Part shown: positions 15,203-25,100 of the stretch, piece by piece
Numbering within the stretch: the first letter of the stretch is position 1
Layout of the letters: the number at the start of each line of letters is the position of its first letter
DNA from: CAYYJM01 sp964471755
GTDB lineage: Bacteria; Planctomycetota; Planctomycetia; Gemmatales; Gemmataceae
DNA: 25,210 nucleotides
Direction of reading: 5' to 3'
Assembly (NCBI GenBank): GCA_964471755.1
Contig: CAYYJM010000064.1
Span: forward strand, 1 to 25,210
Notes under the pieces: generated by a model
Databases searched by the model: none
The model's input: the letters and a program-made list of their open reading frames with translations, nothing else
Told to the model about the DNA's origin: nothing
Program-made: the position numbers and the translations under genes

Positions 15203-16993
15203 ATGGCCGGACGAATCGAGGACTACGCGATCATCGGTGATTGCGAGACCGTGGCGCTGGTGTCCCGCGCGGGGTCCATCGACTGGCTCTGCTTCCCCCG
15301 CTTCGATTCGCCGGCCTGCTTCGCCGCCCTGCTGGGGACCGAGGATCACGGCCGCTGGCTGCTCGCGCCGGCCGGGAAGGTCGTTCGCACTCGCCGCTTC
15401 TATCGCCAGGACACGCTCGTCCTGGAGACGGAACACGAGACGGCCGACGGCGTCGTCGCGGTCATCGATTGCATGTCGATCCGATCGGCCCAGCCTGACC
15501 TCGTCCGCCTGGTCGAGGGCCGACGCGGCAAGGTGGCGATGCGGAGCGAGCTGATCATCCGCTTCGACTACGGCGCGGTGGTGCCCTGGGTGCGCCAGGA
15601 AGTCGGCGGTCTGGTCGCCGGAGCCGGGCCGGATACGCTCCACCTGCGGACGGCCGTGCCGCAGCGCGGCGAGAATTTCCGCACCCTGAGCGATTTCGAG
15701 GTCAGCGAAGGCCAGACCGTCGGCTTCGTGCTGAACTGGCATCCGTCGAACTGCCCACCGGCACCGCCGGTCGATCCGATCTGGGCGGTCACGGCCACGA
15801 CGGACTGGTGGAAGTGCTGGGCTCAACGCTGTACCGTCAAGGGCGAGTTCCGCGATGCCGTCGTGCGTTCGCTGATCACGCTCAAGGCTCTGACGTTCGC
15901 GCCGACTGGCGGCATCGTGGCGGCCGCGACGACGGCGCTGCCTGAGAAGATCGGCGGCCAGCGCAACTGGGACTACCGCTACTGCTGGATGCGCGACGCG
16001 ACCTTCACCCTGGCGGCCCTCCTGCTGTCCGGCTACTGGGAGGAGGCGGTCGCCTGGCGTGACTGGCTCCTGCGAGCCGTCGCCGGCAAGGGATCGCAGC
16101 TGCAGATCCTCTACGGTGTCGCCGGCGAACGCCGACTGCCGGAGATGACGCTCGACTGGCTGCCCGGCTACGAAAACTCCGTCCCGGTTCGCGTCGGCAA
16201 CGCCGCCTACCACCAGTTCCAGCTCGACGTCTACGGCGAGATCATGGACGCGATGCATCTGGCTCGCCGACTGGCCGACAAGGTGGTCGAGGAGGGCTGG
16301 CACATCAGCCAGGAACTGATGGGGCACCTGGAGACCGTCTGGCAGCTGCCGGACGAGGGCATCTGGGAGATCCGCGGGCCGCGTCAGCACTTCACCCATT
16401 CCAAAATGATGGCCTGGGTCGCGTTCGATCGAGCCGTCAAGGATGCGGAGAAATTCGGCCTGGATGGCCCCGTGGAACGCTGGCGGAAACTCCGTGACGA
16501 CCTGCACGCTGAGATCTGTGCGAAGGGATTCAACAAGCGACGCAACAGCTTCGTGCAGTCCTACGGAGGCAAGGAACTCGATGCGAGCCTGCTGATGATG
16601 GCCGAGGTCGGTTTTCTGCCTCCGGACGATCCCCGCCTGATCGGCACGGTCGCCGCCATCGAGAAGCACCTGACGACCGACGACTTCGTCGCCCGCTACT
16701 CGACGGCCAGCGGCGTCGATGGCCTGCCTGAGGGGGAGGGAGCGTTCCTGCTCTGCACGTTCTGGCTGGCGGACAACTACGCCCTGATGGGCCGCCAGCA
16801 GGACGCACGCCGGGTCTTCGAGAAACTGCTGGCGATCCGCAACGACGTCGGCCTGCTGGCCGAGGAGTACGATCTGGAGGCGAAACGGCAGCTGGGCAAC
16901 TTCCCGCAGGCGTTCTCGCACGTCGGGTTGATCAACACGGCGCGCAATCTGACGGGCGGTCTGCACCCGGCCGAGGTACGGCATCAGGAGTGA
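15203..16993 (+). CDS. Glycoside hydrolase family 15 (glucoamylase/trehalase-like)
   Basis: A 596-residue GH15 enzyme with the N-terminal trehalase-like beta domain (RIEDYAIIGDCETVALVSRA, then GSIDWLCFPRFDSPACFAALL) and the (alpha/alpha)6 catalytic barrel. The family signature NWDYRYCWMRDA is at residues 255-266. The two expected acids are Glu389 in GIWEIRG (general acid) and Glu554 or Glu555 in LLAEEYD (general base), by analogy with other GH15 members. The family hydrolyses alpha-glucosides such as trehalose, maltooligosaccharides or glucuronosyl compounds; bacterial proteins of this exact type are usually cytoplasmic, and no signal peptide is seen. Substrate cannot be read from sequence, so trehalase and glucoamylase remain alternatives. 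The ATG at 15203 follows a ggag sequence by about 9 bases. It is a single-gene unit; no trehalose-synthesis genes flank it. Confidence 0.93.
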   Translation: MAGRIEDYAIIGDCETVALVSRAGSIDWLCFPRFDSPACFAALLGTEDHGRWLLAPAGKVVRTRRFYRQDTLVLETEHETADGVVAVIDCMSIRSAQPDLVRLVEGRRGKVAMRSELIIRFDYGAVVPWVRQEVGGLVAGAGPDTLHLRTAVPQRGENFRTLSDFEVSEGQTVGFVLNWHPSNCPPAPPVDPIWAVTATTDWWKCWAQRCTVKGEFRDAVVRSLITLKALTFAPTGGIVAAATTALPEKIGGQRNWDYRYCWMRDATFTLAALLLSGYWEEAVAWRDWLLRAVAGKGSQLQILYGVAGERRLPEMTLDWLPGYENSVPVRVGNAAYHQFQLDVYGEIMDAMHLARRLADKVVEEGWHISQELMGHLETVWQLPDEGIWEIRGPRQHFTHSKMMAWVAFDRAVKDAEKFGLDGPVERWRKLRDDLHAEICAKGFNKRRNSFVQSYGGKELDASLLMMAEVGFLPPDDPRLIGTVAAIEKHLTTDDFVARYSTASGVDGLPEGEGAFLLCTFWLADNYALMGRQQDARRVFEKLLAIRNDVGLLAEEYDLEAKRQLGNFPQAFSHVGLINTARNLTGGLHPAEVRHQE

Positions 16994-17106
16994 AGACCGG
17001 ATCGGTCGCCCGAGACTTCTCCGGCAACCGGGCGGCCTGAGTGATGAGGAAAAGCGGGCAGAGTTCGCCGGCTTCCCGTTTTCTTCGCCCTCGCACTCTG
17101 CTACCG

Positions 17107-17134
17107 TTGGCGCAGGACGCCCATTCGGCACAAT
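17107..17134 (+). promoter_or_regulatory. Weak promoter candidate for dcd
   Basis: ttggcg at 17107-17112 and cacaat at 17129-17134 with a 16-base spacer lie about 140 bases before the dcd start, in the 282-base space after the GH15 gene. Each box matches 4 of 6 consensus bases, so this is only a candidate. Nothing else recognisable lies in that space apart from the dcd ribosome-binding site. Confidence 0.22.
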
Positions 17135-17260
17135 CGGCGTATTCCGCTCATCTCGCGTCACGCTTGAAACCGCCTCGCGCCGGTCGGTCGAGAGTCGAAA
17201 AAGATCCCGCGCCCGGTTGGCGCAGCGGCCCGGCGCTGCCAAGGTGGATCTGCAAGACAT

Positions 17261-17267
17261 AAGGAGG
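17261..17267 (+). promoter_or_regulatory. Strong Shine-Dalgarno that fixes the dcd start
   Basis: aaggagg is a near-perfect anti-16S match, 8 bases before the ATG at 17276. An in-frame GTG at 17267 uses the last base of the motif itself, so it cannot be the start. This decides in favour of MGVLPDW as the Dcd N-terminus. Confidence 0.85.
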
Positions 17268-17275
17268 TGCCGCTC

Positions 17276-18964
17276 ATGGGTGTGTTGCCCGACTGGATGA
17301 TCCAGCAGCAGATCAAGATCGAACCGTTCGCCGAGGGCCAGGCCAGGCCCGGTGTCATCTCGTATGGCGTCACCTCCTACGGCTACGATGTCCGCGTCGG
17401 CCGGAAGTTCAAGGTGTTCACCAACGTCTATGGCGCGGTCGTCGATCCGAAGAATTTTGACCCCCGCAGCTTCGTGGACATCGACGCCGACTTCTGCCTG
17501 ATCCCGCCGAACTCGTTCGCCCTGGCGGAGACAGTCGAGTATCTGGAGATCCCGCGAGACGTGCTGTCGATCTGTGTCGGGAAATCGACGTACGCCCGGT
17601 GTTTCACTGCGGACACTCGGGTCGCCCTGGTCGATGGGACGGCCCCGACGCTGGAGGAAATGGCACGCCGGGCCGAGAACGGCGAGATGTTCTGGGGTTA
17701 CAGCATCGGGCCACTCGGCCGGATGATGGTCACGCATCTGGATGCCCCGCGTTACATCGGCCATGAGCCGGTCCTTGAGGTCGAACTGGACAGCGGGGAC
17801 AGGATTCGCTGCACGCCGGACCACGGCTTCCTGATGCGCGACGGTCGGATCGTCGAGGCCCAACTTCTCCGGTCGGGCGACTCGCTCATGCCGCTCTACC
17901 GCCACGCGTGGCGCGGCTACGAAATGGTCTACCAGCCGCTGAACGGTTTCCTCTACCCGACGCATCGCCTGGCGGATGAGTGGAACCTGCGCCACCACCT
18001 CTACTCCGAGGTGCCGGACACGCATCGGCACCACATCGACCTCGACAGGCGAAATAACCGGCCGTGGAATATCGAGCGCGTGCCGGCGGCGGAGCATATC
18101 CGCTACCACAACGAACGGAATTACGGGGAGGAGTTCGATCCGGATGAGCATTCGGCCGCCATCCGCGAGGCCCTCGCGGCCTTGATGCTGGATCCCGTCT
18201 GGCGGGAGCGTTACTGCCTGACGCAACAGGAACGGGCGTTCCGGTTCTGGCACGAACCGGAATACGCCACGACACGGGCCAGGGTTCTGGCAGGCCGACA
18301 GAACCAGTCCGAGGAAACCCGCGAAGCTCACCGACAGGCCATGCTGCGCCGTTACCGAGATCCGGCGGAACGAGAACGGCAGTCTCGATTGATGAAGGCG
18401 GCCTGGGCCAGGGATGACGGAAGCCGCCGACAACAGCAGGCGGAAATCGCACGGACGATCAACCTGCGTGATGAGATTACCGCCGAAATGGTGCGGGCTG
18501 CGCTGGATGAGACCGGCTCGATCCGTGCCGCCGCTCGTTTGCTCGGCTGCGATCGCTCGGTGTTTCGTCGCTTCCCGGACGTCCTCGCGGCGTTTCGGGG
18601 GCGGAAGGTGCGGAACCACAAGGTCGTGGCCATTCGGACGGTCCCGGGAAGCCACGACGTATATTGCCTCTCCGTGCCGGAGGCTGGCAACTTCGCTCTG
18701 CAAGCCGGAGTGTTCGTCCGCAACTGCGGCATCATCGTGAATGTAACGCCTCTGGAGCCCGAATGGCGCGGTAAGGTCACCATCGAGATCAGCAACACGA
18801 CTCCACTGCCGGCCAAGATCTACGCCGGTGAAGGCATCGCCCAGATCATTTTCCTCCGGGCCGAGGCGACCTGCCGGGTCAGCTATGGCGACAAGAAGGG
18901 GAAGTATCAGGACCAACCCGGCCTCACCCTGCCCTTCGTCCAGGGGCGAGAGCCGCCCGGCTGA
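17276..18964 (+). CDS. dcd: dCTP deaminase precursor containing an intein
   Basis: A 562-residue precursor. Residues 1-108 (GVLPDWMIQQQ..., then SYGVTSYGYDVRVG, FCLIPPNSFALAETVEYLEI and GKSTYAR) and 484-562 (CGIIVNVTPLEPEW, then VTIEISNTTPLPAKIYAGEG and KYQDQPGLTLPFV) join to a 187-residue Dcd, the normal size. Dcd is a trimeric cytoplasmic enzyme of the dUTPase superfamily that deaminates dCTP to dUTP, the route to dTMP in many bacteria; some members also act as dUTPase, which I cannot tell here. The catalytic base is expected to be the Glu in VTIEISN. The intein lies directly after GKSTYAR, whose Ser and Arg correspond to active-site residues of the E. coli enzyme, so the active site is split until splicing. 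The next gene, nrdJ, makes deoxynucleotides, so the two form a dNTP-supply neighbourhood, separated by 138 bases with its own promoter. Confidence 0.94.
   Translation: MGVLPDWMIQQQIKIEPFAEGQARPGVISYGVTSYGYDVRVGRKFKVFTNVYGAVVDPKNFDPRSFVDIDADFCLIPPNSFALAETVEYLEIPRDVLSICVGKSTYARCFTADTRVALVDGTAPTLEEMARRAENGEMFWGYSIGPLGRMMVTHLDAPRYIGHEPVLEVELDSGDRIRCTPDHGFLMRDGRIVEAQLLRSGDSLMPLYRHAWRGYEMVYQPLNGFLYPTHRLADEWNLRHHLYSEVPDTHRHHIDLDRRNNRPWNIERVPAAEHIRYHNERNYGEEFDPDEHSAAIREALAALMLDPVWRERYCLTQQERAFRFWHEPEYATTRARVLAGRQNQSEETREAHRQAMLRRYRDPAERERQSRLMKAAWARDDGSRRQQQAEIARTINLRDEITAEMVRAALDETGSIRAAARLLGCDRSVFRRFPDVLAAFRGRKVRNHKVVAIRTVPGSHDVYCLSVPEAGNFALQAGVFVRNCGIIVNVTPLEPEWRGKVTIEISNTTPLPAKIYAGEGIAQIIFLRAEATCRVSYGDKKGKYQDQPGLTLPFVQGREPPG
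17600..18724 (+). other. Dcd intein with HNH endonuclease and HTH segment
   Basis: A 375-residue insertion between Arg108 and the Cys of CGIIVN. Block A is CFTADTRVAL at 1-10 and block B is CTPDHGFLM with the T-x-x-H motif (Thr72, His75). The HNH-type homing endonuclease lies at about 120-170 (HRHHIDLDRRNNRPWNIERV). A helix-turn-helix lies at about 292-333 (SIRAAARLLGCDRSVFRRF), as in HNH homing enzymes with a modular DNA-binding tail. Block F/G is HDVYCLSVPEAGNFALQAG and then VFVRN, with Cys as the +1 extein residue. The usual penultimate His is Arg374 here, and the His that normally precedes the conserved Asn-Phe is Gly, so this is a non-canonical C-terminal splice block. Confidence 0.93.
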
Positions 18965-19000
18965 ATCCGAAAGAATTAGGGTGTACAAGAAGCCAGTATG

Positions 19001-19009
19001 TGATATAAT
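19001..19009 (+). promoter_or_regulatory. Extended -10 promoter for nrdJ
   Basis: tgatataat is a consensus TATAAT preceded by TGn, 94 bases upstream of the nrdJ ATG in the 138-base dcd-nrdJ gap. The -35 position (about 18981-18986, gtgtac) is poor, as is usual for extended -10 promoters. In DNA this GC-rich the perfect hexamer stands out. No paired NrdR boxes or cobalamin riboswitch were recognised. Confidence 0.55.
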
Positions 19010-19102
19010 GACCACTAACCCGGACACGCACCCTCACTCTTCCTTCTCGGTCCCAGCCGACGCGGAGGTAGGGGTAGCGAGCGAGCGGAAGTAGCATCCA
19101 CC

Positions 19103-22100
19103 ATGCAGATTACGCGACGCTATACGACGGCGGGGAAGGACCCCTTTGTCTCGTTGAACTTCGTGCCGCGGACCTCGCGGATCACCAATCCCGATGGCAG
19201 CGTGGTCTTCGAGATGAAGGACCTGCTGGCCCCGGATGGGTGGTCGCAGGTGGCCGTGGACATCCTCGCCCAGAAATACTTCCGCCGAGCCGGCGTGCCG
19301 AAACAGACGGTGCGCGTCGAAGAGGCCGGCTTGCCGGTCTGGCTCCAGCGGAGTATCCCGGCCACGGACAACCCAACACTGGGTCGGGAGACCGACGCCC
19401 GACAGGTGTTCCATCGCCTGGCGGGGTGCTGGGCGTACTGGGGCTGGAAGGCCAACTACTTCAGCAGTGAAGCCGACGCCCTGGCGTTCTACGACGAGTC
19501 GTGCTACATGCTGGCCGCTCAGATGGCGGCACCGAATTCGCCACAGTGGTTCAACACGGGCCTGCACTGGGCGTACGGCATCACCGGGCCGGCCCAGGGG
19601 CACTTCCGCGTTGATCCGGCCTCCGGGCAGGTGGTTCGCTCGACCTCGGCGTACGAGCAGCCGGCTCCCCATGCTTGTTTCATCCAGTCTGTTCAAGACG
19701 ATCTTGTCAACGATGGCGGGATCATGGATCTTTGGGTGCGGGAAGCTCGGATCTTCAAATATGGATCCGGTACTGGCTCAAACTTCTCCAGTTTGCGTGG
19801 CGAGGGCGAGCCGCTCTCCGGCGGCGGTAAGTCCAGTGGCCTCATGAGTTTCCTGAAGATCGGCGATCGCGCGGCCGGGGCCATCAAGAGCGGTGGGACA
19901 ACCCGTCGCGCGGCCAAGATGGTCGTTCTCGATCTCGATCATCCGGACATCGAGGAGTTCGTCACCTGGAAGGTCGTCGAGGAGGAGAAGGTCGCCGCCC
20001 TCGTGGCTGGCTCGCGCCAGCTCAATCGGCACCTGAACGCCATCCTCAAGGCGTATCACCGCTGGCCGAACGTCGCCGAACGCGGCGACCGGACGAAGAA
20101 CACCGACCTGCGCAAGGCCATGGCCGACGCGAAGGCAGCCCTGCTGCCGACCAACTACATCGAACGGGCGCTGCAGCTCGCCGAGCAGGGCTTCACCTCG
20201 CTCCGCATCGAGGAGTACGACACCGACTGGAACTCGAAGGCGTACGCCACGGTCTCCGGCCAGAACAGCAACAACTCCGTCCGGGTGACCAACGAGTTCA
20301 TGCAGGCGGTCGAGAACGACGGAACCTGGAACCTGATCTGGCGAACGGAGCAGGAGAAGGCCCGTGCCGAGGGACGATCGCCGAAGCCGCGCAAGACGCT
20401 GCGAGCGCGAGACCTGTGGAACCAGATCAGCTACGCCGCCTGGGCGTGTGCCGATCCGGGCGTGCAGTTCCACTCCACGGTCAATGAGTGGCACACCTGC
20501 CCGGTCGATGGTGCTATCCGCGCGTCGAACCCGTGCGTGACCGGGGACACCCGCGTCGCGACCAGTGCCGGCTGGCAGCGGATTGACCACCTCCTCGAAC
20601 GGGACTTCGAGGTCCTCGGTTCGGATGGTCGCTTCCATGCGATCAAGCCGGCCTTCGCGACCGGAGTGAAGCCGGTCTACCGGCTCCGAACGCGATCCGG
20701 GTTCGAGGTCAAGCTCACCGCGGACCACCGTGTCCTGACGGTGAATCGTGGAGACGTTCCGGCGCACGAACTGACCCGGAACGACACGGTGGTACTGAGT
20801 GCGGGGCCGCACGAACGGTTCCGGACCGGGGCGGACCTGGTCGGGGCCAGCAGTCTCGACGACCGTATCGGGGAGTTTCTCGGCCTACTCATCGGCGACG
20901 GCTGCCTGATGGGCCAGGAGGAACAAGCCCTCGTCACCCTTGCCCCGGAAGAAGCCGCCGTCGCGGCCCGGATTGCCGAGAGCCTGCGCTCCTACCGAAC
21001 CGAGTTCGCCGTCGATGGCCGGGGCGCTCGTGCGATCGCCGTCAATCAACCGCAGACGACGCTTCGCCTCGGCACCGGCTCCCGCTGCGTGGTCGATGAG
21101 GTGAAGCGGTTCGCCGTGCTGAATGCCGGCAGCGAGAACAAGCGCTTCACCGAGGCGGCGTTCACGCTCGACCGCAGGTCGCTGGCGGCGGTGCTGCGCG
21201 GTCTGTTCACGGCCGAGGGGGCCGTCGCCCACTACGGCGACAGATCGCAGTACGTCTCGCTCGACAGCACCTCGCAGGAACTGCTCAGGCAGGTCCAGAT
21301 TCTGCTGCTCTCGTTCGGGATCAAGGCGAAGTTGTATCCCAATCGGCGAGCGATGACCCAGACGACCGCCCTGCTGCCGGATGGCCGAGGGGGGCACAAG
21401 GAATACCCCATCGCCCAGCTGCACAGCCTGCGGATTAGCCGGTCGTCGCGGATCGTCTTCGAGCAGGAGATCGGCTTCATCGAAGGGAGCCCGAAATGTG
21501 AGAAGCTGGCCCGCCTGAACCGGGAGGTGACGACCTACGCCGATCGCCTCGACGATCAGGTTGAGAGCCTGGAGTACCTCGGCGTCGAGACGGTTTACGA
21601 TCTGACCGAGCCGACGACGCACCACTTCGTCGCCAACGGCGTTGTCGTCCACAACTGCTCGGAGTACATGTTCCTCGACGATACGGCCTGCAATCTCGCG
21701 TCGCTGAATCTGCTGCGATTCTTCGACGCGAAGGCGAGCCGGTTCCAGGTCGATTCGTTCCGTCACGCCGCGCGGATCTGGACGCTGATCCTCGAGATTT
21801 CGGTCTACATGGCCCAGTTCCCGAGCATGGCCGTCGCCCAGAAGTCGTACGATTACCGCACCCTCGGCCTGGGCTACGCGAACATGGGCTCGCTGCTCAT
21901 GGTTCAGGGCCTGCCGTACGACTCCAACGAGAGTCGGCATCAGTGTGCGGCGATCTCGGCCCTGATGCACGCGGTGTCCTATGCCACGTCGGCCGAGATC
22001 GCTGGCGAGGCCGGGCCGTTCCCTCGGTACGAGGCCAACCGCGAGGCGATGCTGCGCGTTGTTCGCAACCATCGACGGGCGGCTTACAACGCCGTGCCGA

Positions 22101-25100
22101 GCGAGTATGAGGGGCTGACCATCACGCCTGTCGGGCTCGATTCGCGCTACTGCCCGGACTACCTCGTCCGGGCTGCCCAGGCCGAGTCGGACCGGATGGT
22201 CGAACTCGGAACGAAGTTCGGTTTCCGCAATGCCCAGGTCACCTGCATCGCCCCGACCGGCTGTCTCGTCGGCTCGTCGCTGGTCGTCACCGATCGGGGC
22301 CTGGTGCCGCTCAACTCTCTCGGCAACGTCGAGGGCGATACCTGGCAGGAGGTCGGTTTCCAGGTCGCGACCGACGAGGGAGAACGGCTGGCGACGAAGT
22401 TCTACATCAACGGCGTCGCCCCGACGCGGAAGGTCCGCACCCACTGCGGCTACGAGATACAGGGGACGGTGCAGCACCGGGTCAAGGTCGTCGATGGCGA
22501 ATCGGGCCAGTGGGTGTGGAAGCACTTCGCCGACCTGGTTCCGGGCGATGTCGTCCCACTGGCGATGGACAACCTGATCGGCACGGCACGCGAGGTGAAG
22601 CTGCCGCCGCTGCCGGAATTGTACTGGACGAGCGACTACATCACGACGGTGCCGCGAACGATGACGCCCGGCCTGGCGGAACTCGTCGGCTACTTCATGG
22701 GCGACGGTTCCCTGCACGCTCGGGGTCTTCGTTTCTGCGTCAGCAAGGAAGATCCCGATGTCGTGACACGGCTCTGTCAGCTGGGCCATTCGCTATTCAA
22801 CCTGACCGCCCACGTCGAGGACAGACAGGGCTACACCGAGGTGGTGCTGTCATCGGTGCCGCTCGTGCTGTGGTGGGAGGCGTGCGGGTTTGCCAAGGCC
22901 GCGCCGAGTCCGGAGCATCAGGGGAAGGGATACCTGCCGTGTATCCCGAACGCGGTCCTTTATTCCAACGACCGGGCCTGCTACGGGGCGTTCCTGCGCG
23001 GCCTGTTCGAGGCCGATGGCACGGTCACCCAGGGCGCTCCGTCGTGGACGACCGGTCACGGGGAGTTCGCCGCCCAGGTGCGCTCGCTGCTGCTGTCGCT
23101 GGGCCTCGTCACGATGACGAAGCACGACATCTCCGGCTGGGGCCAGTCCCTGCTGCACGTGCTGCGCATCCGGAACGCCTCTTACAACCCAGTCTTCCTC
23201 GATCGTGTCGGCTTCATCGGGATGCGGAAGCAGCAGGCCGTCAATCTCAGAACCGAGGAACAGGGAGCCCGGCGCGATCACATCTACCTGAGCGAGGAAC
23301 TGCTCGAACGGGCCAGCACCTGCGGTGTGGCGACGAACGCCGTCGCTCTGTCGATCAAGCGGCACGGGGCGCTGACCCGGCGTTGCCTTCGCGAAGTGGT
23401 CGAGGCGACCGGCGATCCCGACCTCCGACACGCTCTCGGTTTCTACTACGACACCGTTGCGGCCAACGAGGACGGCGGCGAGCAGCTCACCTATGATCTG
23501 TCCGTCCCGGCGAACGTGACCTACGTTGCCAACGGCTTCGTCAGTCACAACACCATCGGCCTCCTGATGGACTGTGACACCACGGGTGTGGAGCCCGATT
23601 TCGCCCTTGTCAAGTTCAAGAAACTGGCGGGCGGCGGCTACTTCAAGATCATCAACGCGTCGATCCCGCCGGCTCTCGAACGGCTCGGCTACAGCCGGGA
23701 GCAGATCGACGACATCGTCCGCTACTGTCGCGGGGCTGGCACCCTGCACGGCTGTCCGCACATCAACGCAGCGGCCCTGCGGGCCAAGGGGATGCCGGAG
23801 GATGTTCTCCACCGTATCGAGGCGACGCTTCCCGGCGTGTTCGAGTTGGGCTTCACCTTCAATCGCTGGACCATCGGCGACGAGGTGCTGACCGGCAAGC
23901 TCGGCTTCAAGAAGGAGCAGGTCGAAGATCCGGGCTTCAATGTCCTCGTCGGCCTTGGCTTCACCCGTGAGCAGATCGACCAGGCCAACGACTACGTCTG
24001 CGGCACGATGACCGTCGAGGGAGCGCCGCATCTCAAGGTCGAGCATCTACCAGTCTTCGACTGTGCCAACCGCTGCGGCAAGATCGGCCGGCGTTACCTC
24101 GCCGTCGAGTCGCACATCCGCATGATGGCGGCGGCCCAGCCGTTCGTGTCGGGGGCGATTTCCAAATGCGTGGTCGGCGACACGCTCATTGCCACCGAAT
24201 ACGGGCTGGTGCCGATTGCGGACTTCTATCAGGGCGAACTGCCCGACACGTTCCGCGAAGACCGGATGCGTGTTGCCTCGCTGGGCGGTCCACAGGAGAC
24301 GGCTCAGTTCTACTACGGCGGCACGCGATCGACGATCCGGCTCCGCCTTGCAGATGGCCGGGTCATCGAGGGGACTCCGAACCATCGCGTCAAGGTGGGC
24401 AACGAGGACGGGTACGACTGGAAGCGTCTGGACGAGATCACCGAACGGGACATGGTCGCGTACCAGATCGGAACGGAGATGTGGGCTCAGGAACCGTATC
24501 GTCTCGCCTTCATCGGCTCACCGCTTTACGGTTGCCAGAAGACGATTCGCATCCCGATTGAAGTGGATGGCCAGTTGGCCCGGCTCCTGGGATGCCTCGT
24601 GGCCGAGGGAAACATCACGCCCCAGAACGGGACGGTCCATCTGACGAACAACAGCGAGGCCGTCCTGGCGTTCGCTCAGCAGGCATTCCGCGAACTGTTC
24701 GGACTGGAGACCAGGATTTCGACCGATGCGCGAAACGGGGTCAAAACCGTCATCGCCAGCTCGAAGACTCTGGTCGAATTCCTCCAACACCTCGGCCTGG
24801 ACTTCAAGGCTCGGGACAAGACGATCCCGGCGTGCATCCTCCGCTCACCGCGCGACGTTGTGCGGGAATTCATCGGCGGCCTCTGGCTGGATGGATATAT
24901 CCGGCATGACGGGATGGTCGCGATCTGTCTGGCCACCGAGCGACTGATTCGCCAGCTTCAGGTGGTGATGAACAACTTCGGCATCCGCGCCCGCATCGGA
25001 GCCAAGTGGAACGCCGATTACGAGCGCTCCTACTACGAACTCCAGATGAATGGCCCTGATGCCAGACGTTTTGCTGAACTGATCGAAGTCCAGGAACCGT

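Noticed and set aside
17210..17260. tRNA-like start (cccggttggcgcagcgg) before dcd
   Set aside because: There is no matching anticodon arm, no GGTTCGA-type T-loop and no closing acceptor stem before the dcd ribosome-binding site.
15053..19027. Upstream three quarters of a 1548-residue minus-strand frame that ends in the Cys-rich gene
   Set aside because: It is antisense to the GH15 and dcd genes, both of which have clear family motifs on the plus strand. Only the last 223 codons (14381-15052) look like a protein.
18965..19102. Cobalamin riboswitch upstream of the B12-dependent nrdJ
   Set aside because: Only 138 bases are available and no B12-box-like core was recognised.
20885..24046. Long minus-strand frames opposite nrdJ (634 and 398 residues)
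   Set aside because: They mirror the codon bias of the plus-strand reductase and inteins; no recognisable domain.
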